From the NCBI GenBank assembly GCA_043812795.1, contig JBDRLU010000012.1, positions 62,001 to 126,000 of the forward strand: 64,000 bases of DNA. The letters are read 5' to 3'. Positions 7,484 to 15,781 of this stretch are shown in pieces; the first letter of the stretch is position 1; every line of letters starts with the position of its first letter. The notes below the pieces were generated by a model. The model saw only the letters and a list, made by a program, of their open reading frames with translations, had not been told where the DNA came from and did no database searches. Both the position numbers and the translations under genes were made by a program. Source of the DNA: JBDRLU01 sp043812795 (GTDB taxonomy: Bacteria; Chloroflexota; Dehalococcoidia; Dehalococcoidales; UBA2162).

Positions 7484-8788
7484 ATGTCAAGTATGGAAGT
7501 AACCTATCTGGTGATTATCGTGATTCTTCTTTTTTTCTCCGCCTTTTTCTCCGGGTCGGAGACGGCTTTCGTGAGCCTACAAAAGGTAAGGCTGGAACAC
7601 ATGATGCAAAATAAAGTAAGCGGAGCCAGACTCGTGGCCAGGCTGATGAAACGGCCGGAACGCTTCCTATCGACGGTTCTGTTTGGCAACAATCTGGTCA
7701 ATACAGCCGCGGCGGTGCTGGCCACGGTTATTGCAACTAGAGTCTGGCCGGCGCATGGCATCCTTATTGCTACCGTGGGGATGACGGTTATTCTGCTTAT
7801 CTTCACTGAGACTCTGCCGAAAGTGCTGGGAATTCACCATGCCGAGCGCTTCGCGTTGACCGTGGCCCGGCCCATCCAGGTAATTTCGTGGATTTTCACT
7901 CCATTTGTTGTTGTCCTGGGCTGGGTAGCTTCAGGTTTGACCAAACTGGGCGGAACTACTCCCATACCACGTTCGCTGGTCACCGAGGAAGAAATTCGGG
8001 CGATGATATCTGCCGGATGGCGGGAAGGGACGGTAGAGACGGAAGCCGCCGAGATGCTGCACAATGTCTTTGATTTTGCCGACCGTCCGGTACACGACGT
8101 GATGGTACCCCGTCCTGAGGTTGTGTTCGTTGAGTCGGGGACAACAATCGGTGACTTTCTTGCCCTCTACATACAGAACCCCCTTTCCCGCTTCCCCGTG
8201 TATCAGGAAACGCGGGATAATATTATCGGGATTCTTTCGATTAAAGATGTGCTGATGGCCCTGGCTAAAGGGACTATTAGCAATGAAAGTAGCATCGACG
8301 ACCTTGTCCGCCCGGCCTATTTCACACCAGAGACCAAGCCGATTAGCGAGCTTTTTACCGAGATGCGCGACCACAATTATCACATGGCCGTCGCTGTTGA
8401 TGAGTTCGGTGGTATCGCCGGTGTGGTCAGCTTGAGCCGTCTTATCGAGGAGGTTGTCGGGCCGGTGGGTGACGAACTGGCCGGGCTCGACAGGGACTAC
8501 GAAGTCATTAACGATTATACTTTCCAGATTGACGGCGGTATGCGTATTGAGGAAGCTAATGAAGAGATGAAGCTGGCATTGCCCGAGGGCGACTACGAGA
8601 CCATCGCCGGTTTCATTCTTTATCTTCTCGGGCGTTTTCCGAGACAAGGTGAGCAACTCCGTTACAAGGACTTGAAGTTCATCATTACTAAAATGCATAA
8701 GAGAAAAATCGAACAGGTCTTGCTTACTAAAGAGAAAAAAACAGGCGAGTCGAAAGATAAGGATGCAACGTCTGCGGATAAAGTTTAG
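7484..8788 (+). CDS. HlyC/CorC-type membrane protein (DUF21/CNNM + CBS pair + CorC domain)
   Basis: A membrane protein of the family once called hemolysin-like, now linked to magnesium or other cation transport. In order: four hydrophobic segments of the DUF21/CNNM domain (about 1-170, with SGSETAFVSLQKVRLEHMM), two CBS domains (about 205-330, starting RPVHDVMVPRPEVVFVE), and a CorC_HlyC domain (about 345-420, with FQIDGGMRIEEANEEMKL). The 434 residues are the normal length. Its last 26 bases overlap the DUF2344 gene. It is the first gene of the group ending in tilS. Confidence 0.92.
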   Translation: MSSMEVTYLVIIVILLFFSAFFSGSETAFVSLQKVRLEHMMQNKVSGARLVARLMKRPERFLSTVLFGNNLVNTAAAVLATVIATRVWPAHGILIATVGMTVILLIFTETLPKVLGIHHAERFALTVARPIQVISWIFTPFVVVLGWVASGLTKLGGTTPIPRSLVTEEEIRAMISAGWREGTVETEAAEMLHNVFDFADRPVHDVMVPRPEVVFVESGTTIGDFLALYIQNPLSRFPVYQETRDNIIGILSIKDVLMALAKGTISNESSIDDLVRPAYFTPETKPISELFTEMRDHNYHMAVAVDEFGGIAGVVSLSRLIEEVVGPVGDELAGLDRDYEVINDYTFQIDGGMRIEEANEEMKLALPEGDYETIAGFILYLLGRFPRQGEQLRYKDLKFIITKMHKRKIEQVLLTKEKKTGESKDKDATSADKV

Positions 8789-9413
8789 CCGTGGCGAGGA
8801 AATAAAGTTCATTTCCCATCTCGATATGATGCGATTATGGGAAAGGGCATTACGTCGCGCTCAGATACCGCTTGATTACTCACTGGGTTTCAGCCCTCAC
8901 CCGCGTATCTCATTAGCCGCGCCGCTGGCGGTTGGTATGACCAGTGAGGCCGAGTTAATGGATATCGTAGTTGCTAAGTGGGTCTCGCTGCATCGGCTCA
9001 CGGCGACGGTCAGCCCACAGTTACCCGCCGGTCTTAAGATAATTGACGTGTACCAGCTACCTCTCGAAATGCCTTCTCTGCAATCACAGATTCGTTATGC
9101 TGAGTATAAAGTGGAGGTGGTCTCCGGGAAAGAGCCGGTAGAGATGGAATCGGCAATCTCGAACCTGCTCGCGGTCGAACATTTATCGTGGCACCACCAA
9201 CGGGACACCGGTCAGCGGAACTATGACCTCAGGGCGTTGATCGACGACCTGTGGGTTATCGAGAATCACGATTCGGCTTGCGTCGTCGGGATGAGGCTGC
9301 GTTGCAGCGCGCAGGGTTCGGGCCGGCCAGAACAGGTGGTCTTGGCCTTGGGTGTAACTCGGCACCCGGACTCAATCCATCGCACTCGGCTTATCCTAGA
9401 AACACGAAGATAA
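8763..9413 (+). CDS. DUF2344 (TIGR03936) radical-SAM-associated protein
   Basis: The 216 residues start MQRLRIKFSRGEEIKFISHLDMMRLWERALRRA and continue with LGFSPHPRISLAAPLAVGM, the DUF2344 signature. The function is unknown. In many bacteria this domain is fused to or next to a B12-binding radical SAM protein (TIGR03960), often near rRNA or tRNA modification genes. Here the probable partner lies about 18 kb away, at 26535-28166. The gene overlaps the previous gene by 26 bases, and its stop overlaps the tilS ATG (TAATG), so the three are translationally coupled. Confidence 0.87.
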   Translation: MQRLRIKFSRGEEIKFISHLDMMRLWERALRRAQIPLDYSLGFSPHPRISLAAPLAVGMTSEAELMDIVVAKWVSLHRLTATVSPQLPAGLKIIDVYQLPLEMPSLQSQIRYAEYKVEVVSGKEPVEMESAISNLLAVEHLSWHHQRDTGQRNYDLRALIDDLWVIENHDSACVVGMRLRCSAQGSGRPEQVVLALGVTRHPDSIHRTRLILETRR

Positions 9414-10846
9414 TGGGTATGTTGCGTAAGTCCGGGCAATCTCCAGGTACAGTCGAAGAAAGAGTCCGGCGCTTTCTTACCGGTAACGGTTTGGATTCGT
9501 CACAGTCACCTCTCCTCGTGGCTGTATCCGGTGGGCCCGATTCGGTTTGCCTGCTCCATGTTTTGGTCCAGGAATTGGACATAAAGCTCCATATCGCTCA
9601 CCTGGACCATCAGCTGCGGGGGGCTGAGTCTGAAGCTGATGCTCGCTACGTTGCCTGGCTGGCTGCTGAGCTTGATGTGCCCGTGACCATTGGCCAGCGT
9701 GATGTAAAAGCTTTTCGGGCTAGGGAACACCTGTCTCTGGAGGAAGCCGCCCGTGAAGTACGCTATAGTTTCTTAGCTGAGGTAGCCAAATCTATCGGTG
9801 CGGAAAAAGTGGCCGTCGCCCATACCGCGGATGATAATGTCGAGACGATATTGATGCACCTCATCAGGGGTACGGGTAGCCGGGGCCTGTGCGGCTTACA
9901 ATCGACCACTCGCTGGCCTTTTCCAGGTGGTAATCTCACTATCGTCAGGCCATTGCTTCAGGTTACCCGGCAGGAAACCCTGGGCTATTGCCAGCAGCAT
10001 CAGCTTGAGCCGCGAAGCGACAGTACTAACCTGTCGCTATCGCCACTCAGAAATAGAATCCGCCACCAGCTCTTACCGTTGCTACAGGGCTATAATCACG
10101 GGATAAATGAGGCCTTGCTCCGTATGGCTAGTCTGGTCAATGACGACCTTGCCTTTCTGGATAAAGAAGCGGCCCGATTGCGGGGTAGCGTGGTGCACGC
10201 GCAAGGAAATACGCTGGTTTTCAATAAACAAAAATTCCTCGAGGTGCCGATGGCTCTGAAGCGGCATTTATTGCGCCGGGGAATTGAGCAGCTAACCGGC
10301 GGTCTGAAAGACATCGAGGCGCGTCATATTGAAGAGATAGTGGGAGCGCTGAGTCAACCGGCGGGCCGGAGATTTATTTTACCGGATGGCCTTGTTTTTG
10401 CGATTGAATATGACCGCTACCTGTTAGGCGCCGACCCGGCGGCCCTTTCTCCACTGCCGGTGCTGAGTGGTGAGTTCGCCATTAACATACCGGGCGAGAC
10501 CTCAATTCCCGGCTGGCATATTAGAGCCAGTGAGTCGGGACCTGAGGGTGGGGCCGTTAAAACGGAGAGATTTACGGCTTGTTTTGACCGCGATAGCGTG
10601 GGGAATGAGCTAATCGTGCGTCACCACCGGCCTGGTGACCGGTTTCAACCCCTGGGTATGAACCAGCCGAAGAAATTGGCCGAGTTCATGATTGATGCTA
10701 AAATCCCGCGTGCGTGGCGGCAGCGAGTGCCTCTTGTCAGTACCTCCGAGCAAGTGTTGTGGGTAGTTGGCTGGCGTATTGATGACCGTACGAAAATTAC
10801 CGCTACTACCCGAAAAGTCCTCCGTCTGGAGTTCCAGCGTCTCTAA
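9413..10846 (+). CDS. tilS: tRNA(Ile)-lysidine synthase
   Basis: It modifies C34 of the CAU-anticodon tRNA-Ile to lysidine with ATP, so that the tRNA reads AUA. The PP-loop motif SGGPDSV is at about residues 38-44 (LLVAVSGGPDSVCLL), followed by AHLDHQLRG and AHTADDNVETILMHLIRGTGSRGLCG. The TilS C-terminal domain is recognisable in RHHRPGDRFQPLGMNQPKKLAEFMIDAKIPR. The start is the ATG at 9413 that overlaps the upstream stop; the longer frame back to 9251 is an overlap artefact. A strong hairpin begins right at the stop codon. Confidence 0.95.
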   Translation: MGMLRKSGQSPGTVEERVRRFLTGNGLDSSQSPLLVAVSGGPDSVCLLHVLVQELDIKLHIAHLDHQLRGAESEADARYVAWLAAELDVPVTIGQRDVKAFRAREHLSLEEAAREVRYSFLAEVAKSIGAEKVAVAHTADDNVETILMHLIRGTGSRGLCGLQSTTRWPFPGGNLTIVRPLLQVTRQETLGYCQQHQLEPRSDSTNLSLSPLRNRIRHQLLPLLQGYNHGINEALLRMASLVNDDLAFLDKEAARLRGSVVHAQGNTLVFNKQKFLEVPMALKRHLLRRGIEQLTGGLKDIEARHIEEIVGALSQPAGRRFILPDGLVFAIEYDRYLLGADPAALSPLPVLSGEFAINIPGETSIPGWHIRASESGPEGGAVKTERFTACFDRDSVGNELIVRHHRPGDRFQPLGMNQPKKLAEFMIDAKIPRAWRQRVPLVSTSEQVLWVVGWRIDDRTKITATTRKVLRLEFQRL

Positions 10847-10881
10847 GAAGAAGGCCTTCGGTCTGACCGAAGGCCTTCTTC
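10847..10881. terminator. Bidirectional terminator hairpin between tilS and the membrane XRE gene
   Basis: A perfect 16-bp stem (GAAGAAGGCCTTCGGT at 10847-10862, paired with 10866-10881) with a 3-base loop begins directly after the tilS stop. There is no long T-run, but both genes are convergent on it, and the last stem bases are T-rich in each direction. Confidence 0.75.
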
Positions 10882-10903
10882 ATTGCCCGTTTATTTAGCC
10901 GTT

Positions 10904-13015
10904 CTAGTAGCTACTGCGGCGCCTTATGATTATCACCACAACCACTGCGATAACGATGACACCGGCAATGATACCAATTATTATCGGTAGCCAGTTGGTA
11001 CCCGGTGGGGTGGGAGGCGTCGGGGTTGTTGGTGTCTGGACGGTGAATGTACCGGACTGCCCATCGACGCTAACGGTATAGGTGCCAGCAGCATTCTGGG
11101 TCTGCTGGAAGGATATCGGCTGACTGGCCTTGCCGGCCAGCGTCACGTCCTGAGTGCTGATGACCGTACCATTTATCTTTAGAGTCGCGGTGTATATGCC
11201 GCTGACGTCGCCGGTGTTACTGACGTTGACCGTGATGGTCACTTTGTCACCCACCTTGATGGTGCTGGGCGATATGTTCAGTCCGCTGACCGTGAACGCG
11301 GCTGGGGCGGCGGCCGCCCTGACGGTGAAGGTTCCGGAGAGGCCGCCAACACTGACCGTGTAATTCCCGCCCTCGGCCTTGGTGGTAGTGAAGGTCACCG
11401 TTTGACTGACCCCGCCAGCGAGGGTGAGACTCTGCGTGCCAATGTCCACGTTGTTAACCTTCAGGGTTACGGAATAGCTACCGCTGAGGTCGCCGGTATT
11501 GGTGACGACAACACTGACGGTGACCGACTGGTTGGGATTGACCTCAACGGGCGATATGTTCAGGTTGGTAACGCTGAACGTTGCCGGCCGCGTGTAAGCA
11601 AAGACCGCGTACTTGCTGAAGTGGCTGACCTGGGTGGTTATGGTGTGATTCACCGTATCAACCGTTGAAGTAAGATTGACCCACTTGGTGCCATCCCAGA
11701 CCGCAATAACCAGATTGTTTTCGTCAATACCTGTCGGCAGCAGGGCTGGGTCATAGGTCATGGTCAGGGTTATCGGCGGGCTGAAGGTAGCCCCTGCCGG
11801 TCCTAACTCGTAGGTAAGAGCGACCGCTGTGCTATCGGCTGGCGGCGCTGGCGGTGAAGTTGTCGGTAGGATGGTTAACTCCGTCAAGCGTGTACCATTG
11901 ACCAGACCGGTAGTGCCCTGGGCAATATCGAGTTTGACCTTACTATCATCGGAGGTAGCGGTAGCGGCCGAGGTAAATACCCCCGAGGTGTTGGTAACGG
12001 TGGTGACCGAAGTGACACCGGGTTGTGGGGCTGGGGCAGGTGCTCCGCCTCCGGTAGTCGCCGCACTGAGGGCGAATAAACTGCTTTCTTTAGAAAAACT
12101 GCTCACGCCGGTGTCAGAGGGGCTGGTATTAATTGTCGTCTTGATTTTATAATTGCCGGTGGGCCAGGTTGACGGTGAGGTCCAGCTGACTGAGTAGGTT
12201 ACCGCTGTGGCCACTCCGGCTGAATAACCGTAGCCGCCCCCGATGTGCGGTGGCGGGTAGAAGTAGTAGGCGCCAGGGCCTGGTCCCTGCCAAATAGCAT
12301 AAGCATAAGTTCCGCCGGAGAAGTACTCTAAATTCGGGGCACTGGCTAAAACGCTAACCGCGCCTCCGCCGGTCTGGGTAGAAGTGTAAGCCTTACTGGT
12401 GCCATCGATCAAAGGTAAGTCAAGGCAGGTGGCTTTTTTCGTTGGGTCGGCTACGTTATATATCTCCATATCCATACGTGTTATCGGTACCACTTCGCCC
12501 GCATCGATGGTCACTTTCACCTGGAATGAATAGGTGGTAGCTAACGTACCGGTAGGTGGGTTGGTAATGGTGATATCGAGAGCTTTCACCGGTTGCGGTG
12601 AAGTGAACCATAAGGAAGCTGCAATTGCCAGCACCAGCGCCACGGGGATGGCTATTTTAGATAGTCTTTTGAGACCGTTGAATATGTTAGGACGGGCATT
12701 TGGCTTCCTCGCCGGTACCCCGGCTTTCTTCTGAACGCGGCTTGACCTCAACATCTTTAGCACCTCGCGGTTTTTCAAAATTTGTGCTACATCGGCGGGG
12801 ATACGGCCCGCCAGAAGCATCAATTCGTCTCTATCGGTATTCAGGACTTCGGCTAATCGGGCGATGACTTTGTCGCTCGGTGGGGGTAAGGTCTCGTTCT
12901 CGATTTTGCTGAGATAGGTAAAGTCAACGTTGACCTGCCTGGCCAGTTCCCGCTGGGTTAACCCGGCCTGTTTCCGTAATTCTCTTAACCTGGACCCGAA
13001 ACCCTTATTTACCAT
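10904..13015 (-). CDS. Membrane-anchored XRE protein with extracellular CARDB-like repeats
   Basis: An unusual protein of 703 residues. In order: XRE HTH (about 7-60, LRELRKQAGLTQRELARQVN), a basic linker, a membrane segment (about 125-145, IAIPVALVLAIAASLWF), a long Thr/Ser/Gly/Pro-rich outside region, two tandem Ig-like CARDB-type repeats of about 90 residues (each with LNISP near its start, NTGD in the middle and SGTFTV at its end), a Pro/Thr linker, and a C-terminal membrane anchor (WLPIIIGIIAGVIVIAVVVVIII then RRR). The layout recalls RodZ, but the ectodomain differs, and repeated dyads at the promoter suggest real DNA binding. ATG 13015 is chosen because AGGTGAG lies upstream. Confidence 0.85.
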   Translation of the reverse strand: MVNKGFGSRLRELRKQAGLTQRELARQVNVDFTYLSKIENETLPPPSDKVIARLAEVLNTDRDELMLLAGRIPADVAQILKNREVLKMLRSSRVQKKAGVPARKPNARPNIFNGLKRLSKIAIPVALVLAIAASLWFTSPQPVKALDITITNPPTGTLATTYSFQVKVTIDAGEVVPITRMDMEIYNVADPTKKATCLDLPLIDGTSKAYTSTQTGGGAVSVLASAPNLEYFSGGTYAYAIWQGPGPGAYYFYPPPHIGGGYGYSAGVATAVTYSVSWTSPSTWPTGNYKIKTTINTSPSDTGVSSFSKESSLFALSAATTGGGAPAPAPQPGVTSVTTVTNTSGVFTSAATATSDDSKVKLDIAQGTTGLVNGTRLTELTILPTTSPPAPPADSTAVALTYELGPAGATFSPPITLTMTYDPALLPTGIDENNLVIAVWDGTKWVNLTSTVDTVNHTITTQVSHFSKYAVFAYTRPATFSVTNLNISPVEVNPNQSVTVSVVVTNTGDLSGSYSVTLKVNNVDIGTQSLTLAGGVSQTVTFTTTKAEGGNYTVSVGGLSGTFTVRAAAAPAAFTVSGLNISPSTIKVGDKVTITVNVSNTGDVSGIYTATLKINGTVISTQDVTLAGKASQPISFQQTQNAAGTYTVSVDGQSGTFTVQTPTTPTPPTPPGTNWLPIIIGIIAGVIVIAVVVVIIIRRRSSY

Positions 13016-13053
13016 AATTGTATTCTCACCTAGCAACTAGACCTTTGGGGACA

Positions 13054-13082
13054 AGTATAGGTAATGTTGAGTAAAAAGTCAA
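13054..13082 (-). promoter_or_regulatory. Promoter of the membrane XRE gene
   Basis: On the minus strand TTGACT (13082-13077), 17 bases, then TATACT (13059-13054). Transcription should start near 13047, about 30 bases before the ATG. The -35 box lies inside the first operator-like dyad at 13066-13083. Confidence 0.7.
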
Positions 13083-13083
13083 G
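13066..13083. promoter_or_regulatory. Operator-like dyad, copy 1
   Basis: The 18-base site GTTGAGTAAAAAGTCAAG has half-sites GTTGA and TCAA around an A-rich centre and covers the -35 box of the membrane XRE gene. It matches copy 2 at 13151-13168 in 15 of 18 positions. Confidence 0.45.
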
Positions 13084-13150
13084 CCTTTTATGAGCCAGGC
13101 CGGCGTTGAAGGTCGGAGGAAGGAGAATTCTTTAGTTTCTCATTACCCGA

Positions 13151-13168
13151 GTTGAGCGAAAAGTCAAC
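13151..13168. promoter_or_regulatory. Operator-like dyad, copy 2
   Basis: The site GTTGAGCGAAAAGTCAAC is a perfect 5-bp dyad (GTTGA / TCAAC) lying 85 bases upstream of copy 1, in the same orientation, between the GT-C-like gene and the membrane XRE gene. A spacing near eight helical turns would allow looping (inference). Confidence 0.45.
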
Positions 13169-13206
13169 ATTGTGCGGGCAATACGTTTTGACTGAAGGGG
13201 GCCGTC

Positions 13207-14691
13207 TTACTCTTTGGTTACGTAGATGTTATCAGCCACTTTCATTAAGTCGGGGTTCGTGCTGTCCACAGTGCGTAACACTCCTTTATCAACAAAGCGG
13301 GTATAGACCAGAGAAATACCGTTCTCGCGCAGGAACGTTGTATTATCACTGCCGTTTCTGAGAAAATCGTAAGCTATTTCATCTCGTTGAGTCGGGGCGG
13401 TGTGTATCCTGGAATAAACTGTCCGGCTGGTAATAGCCGTGAAAGCCGTGGCTTTCCAGGGGTCGAGTATTGCTTTACTGTATTCCGTATCGATGTTATC
13501 TCTAATCCAGACGAATGCCTGATAGTCCTCCTTATCTATCAAGGAGTAATAGGGAGTATGCTGGCGGTCGGGAATGGCCGTGGCCAGGATTACACCTACT
13601 GCAACCAGGCACAGGAATATCCCCACGATTTGACCAGCGGTGGGTATTTTCGGACTCAGGGTGAGTTTTGCCGGTAGCTTGAGGCGACCGAGACTGGCCA
13701 ATCCGGCCCCGGCGACGATGCTTATCATCAGCATCGCATACATTAGCCCTCGCTCGTACATGATGGCCACCCCGTAGTGAAACACAAAAAAGACCACCAG
13801 CATAAGTAATATAGCTAATAATCCCAGTGACAGTCCATAGTTTTTCTGGCCGCCTTTTATTGCCAATACGAAGGCACCCAGGAGACAAAAGCCGGTGGGG
13901 ATGTAACCGTAGGTGCGGATGATGGTGGGAAGCTGGACGAATTCGTTGGGCAGCTGTGGCTGTAATAGGCTTCTTGCTGTAGGTAGCAACAGTCCGGTTA
14001 TCCAGGGGAAGATGAGTAGAAAGGGCAGACCGAAGGTAAGGAGCAGGCCAAGGCTATGCTTGAAGTTACCCTTAATGTTGAGTAGGATATAGGGAGTCAA
14101 TATAATGATGGGGCTGAGCGCCGATGGGGCATGAATGGCAAGCAGGAATGCTATTAATAAGAAGATGGCCAGATAGGAGCGGATAGTCCTGAAGTTGAAG
14201 GCGAGAAAAAGTAGCAGGGGAGTAAAGAGTAAGCCCATCGCTACCGGCACCAGAAAGGCTGGGCCGAGTATCCCGACGGTTGTTGGTATCAGGCAGGTGA
14301 AGAAGGCAGCGGGTAGTCCGAAACCCTCCCTTTTCGCGAAGATATAGACGGATAAGATGGTGAACACGAAGATGATGCCGGGGAAATACCGGAAGATAGT
14401 CATCCAGGACAGGCCGGTAAGCTGCTGGAAAACAGCGAAAAACAGGTGGAAACCGACTTCCAAATCGGCGCCGGGTGTAACAATACTATCCCCGAAAAAC
14501 GGGTTCGGAAAAGTGATGTCACCGGTTTGAAGGATAGCTTTGGAGTAAGCCAGGTGGACCCATTCGTCAACGTGTACCGGGTAGGGGTAACTACGGTGGG
14601 GGATGAAGGCCAGATAAAAGGCCAGTCCCATGATGAGTAACAGTACGAGATATTCGAGAATAATAGTTTTGTGAGCTTTGGATAGAGTCAT
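13207..14691 (-). CDS. Multi-pass membrane protein, GT-C glycosyltransferase-like
   Basis: A 494-residue protein with about 11-12 hydrophobic segments. The first outside loop carries an acidic motif, YPVHVDEWVHLAYSKAIL (about 38-55), placed like the DxD/DE motif in GT-C enzymes such as PMT or STT3, and the C-terminal 90 residues form a soluble domain. It may transfer sugars from a lipid carrier to cell-surface molecules, but the substrate and even the class are inference. It lies upstream of the membrane XRE gene on the same strand, with 191 bases between, and is divergent from the small membrane protein at 14740. Confidence 0.7.
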   Translation of the reverse strand: MTLSKAHKTIILEYLVLLLIMGLAFYLAFIPHRSYPYPVHVDEWVHLAYSKAILQTGDITFPNPFFGDSIVTPGADLEVGFHLFFAVFQQLTGLSWMTIFRYFPGIIFVFTILSVYIFAKREGFGLPAAFFTCLIPTTVGILGPAFLVPVAMGLLFTPLLLFLAFNFRTIRSYLAIFLLIAFLLAIHAPSALSPIIILTPYILLNIKGNFKHSLGLLLTFGLPFLLIFPWITGLLLPTARSLLQPQLPNEFVQLPTIIRTYGYIPTGFCLLGAFVLAIKGGQKNYGLSLGLLAILLMLVVFFVFHYGVAIMYERGLMYAMLMISIVAGAGLASLGRLKLPAKLTLSPKIPTAGQIVGIFLCLVAVGVILATAIPDRQHTPYYSLIDKEDYQAFVWIRDNIDTEYSKAILDPWKATAFTAITSRTVYSRIHTAPTQRDEIAYDFLRNGSDNTTFLRENGISLVYTRFVDKGVLRTVDSTNPDLMKVADNIYVTKE

Positions 14692-14739
14692 GGTTCAATT
14701 CCGACTGAGACTAAAAATGTGTGATAGGGGAAGGAGACC

Positions 14740-15072
14740 GTGGACTGGCTAGAGTCACTTAAGGGGCTCGCCGGCATGCCCGGGCCGGTTTCCTGGTTGA
14801 GGGCAGTCATTGGTGCTTTATTAGTGCTGGTCCTGCCCGGTTTCATGTGGACGCTCTTACTTTTCAAACGAATAAACATCCTCGAGCGAATTGCCCTTGC
14901 CATTGGCCTATCTATCGCTCTGGTAACGCTCAGCCTTCTTTTCGCAAATAGGTTAGGCCTTAAGATTACCACGGTAAACTCTCTTTTGGTTATCCTTGCC
15001 GTGACTATTTTACCTTTAATTATCTATTATCTCAATAAGATAGTTGAAAAGAGCCGTAAAAGTGGCACGTAA
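14740..15072 (+). CDS. Small membrane protein, DUF1616-like N-terminal half
   Basis: A 110-residue protein with three hydrophobic segments and a charged C-terminus (NKIVEKSRKSGT). The stretch VLPGFMWTLLLFKRINILERIALAIGLSIALVTLSLLF resembles the start of DUF1616 proteins (VLPGYALxxxLFP-type motif). The function is unknown. It starts at GTG 14740 with AAGGAG four bases upstream. It is divergent from the GT-C-like gene, next to which DUF1616 proteins often occur, so a shared surface-glycan role is possible. Confidence 0.6.
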   Translation: MDWLESLKGLAGMPGPVSWLRAVIGALLVLVLPGFMWTLLLFKRINILERIALAIGLSIALVTLSLLFANRLGLKITTVNSLLVILAVTILPLIIYYLNKIVEKSRKSGT

Positions 15073-15114
15073 AGTTACAGTAGTCAATTCTCCGGATTTG
15101 AGTAACTGATAACG

Positions 15115-15720
15115 ATGCTATTATTTGGTCATGTCGGCCTTACCGCCGGGGCAGTCAGAGTCTGGGAGATGTTGACCTCGACGAATCGTGCTCACGGCTC
15201 GAATGAGCTAGCTGCCAGCTCAAAGGTAGCGCCGCCACATTTATCAGGGCCGGTCAAAAGCCGGATTGCTATTGATTACCGCCTTGTCTTGCTCGGTTCG
15301 CTGTTACCGGATATTATTGATAAACCGGTGTGGCTCGTTGCCACCAGGTTGAATCCGGAAGTTTCTCTCAGCGGGCGCGACTATGCCCACACCTTGCTTT
15401 TTAGCTTGGCCTTACTGCTAACTCTAGTTCTTTTGAGATATAAAAAGCTCTCCTGGCTGGTTCTTCCGTTGGGTAGCCTGATGCACGTGGTTTTCGACCA
15501 GGTGTGGAAAAGCCCGGCCGTTTTGCTCTGGCCGTGGCTCGGGCCGTTACCTAAAGAAGAGACTGCGGACTGGTGGGGTAACTTATTCCGCGAGCTGTTT
15601 TCTCATCCCGATGTGTATCTTCCTGAAATTATAGGGTTAACGGTGATATTACTGCTGGCCTGTGATGTGATAAGAAAAAGAAATGTAATCGGGTTTTTGA
15701 AGGACGGGACTATCCGATAA
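15115..15720 (+). CDS. Membrane-bound metal-dependent hydrolase-like protein (DUF457/YdjM-like)
   Basis: A 201-residue integral membrane protein. FGHVGLTAGA at the N-terminus, LLGSLLPDIIDKP (about 60-72), GRDYAHTLLFSL and GSLMHVVFDQVW carry the His and Asp residues typical of the YdjM-like family, which are thought to bind a metal. The family is annotated as a putative inner-membrane hydrolase with unknown substrate. It follows the DUF1616-like gene on the same strand after 42 bases. No ribosome site is clear before the ATG. Confidence 0.75.
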   Translation: MLLFGHVGLTAGAVRVWEMLTSTNRAHGSNELAASSKVAPPHLSGPVKSRIAIDYRLVLLGSLLPDIIDKPVWLVATRLNPEVSLSGRDYAHTLLFSLALLLTLVLLRYKKLSWLVLPLGSLMHVVFDQVWKSPAVLLWPWLGPLPKEETADWWGNLFRELFSHPDVYLPEIIGLTVILLLACDVIRKRNVIGFLKDGTIR

Positions 15721-15781
15721 ATGTTTGATATCAGAAAAAAGGCAGAGGTATCATGGATTATCTTTGGGATAGAGCAGGAAA

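Noticed and set aside
9251..9412. Long N-terminal extension of TilS
   Set aside because: These bases code for the end of the DUF2344 protein in another frame; the ATG at 9413 overlaps its stop and begins the conserved TilS region.
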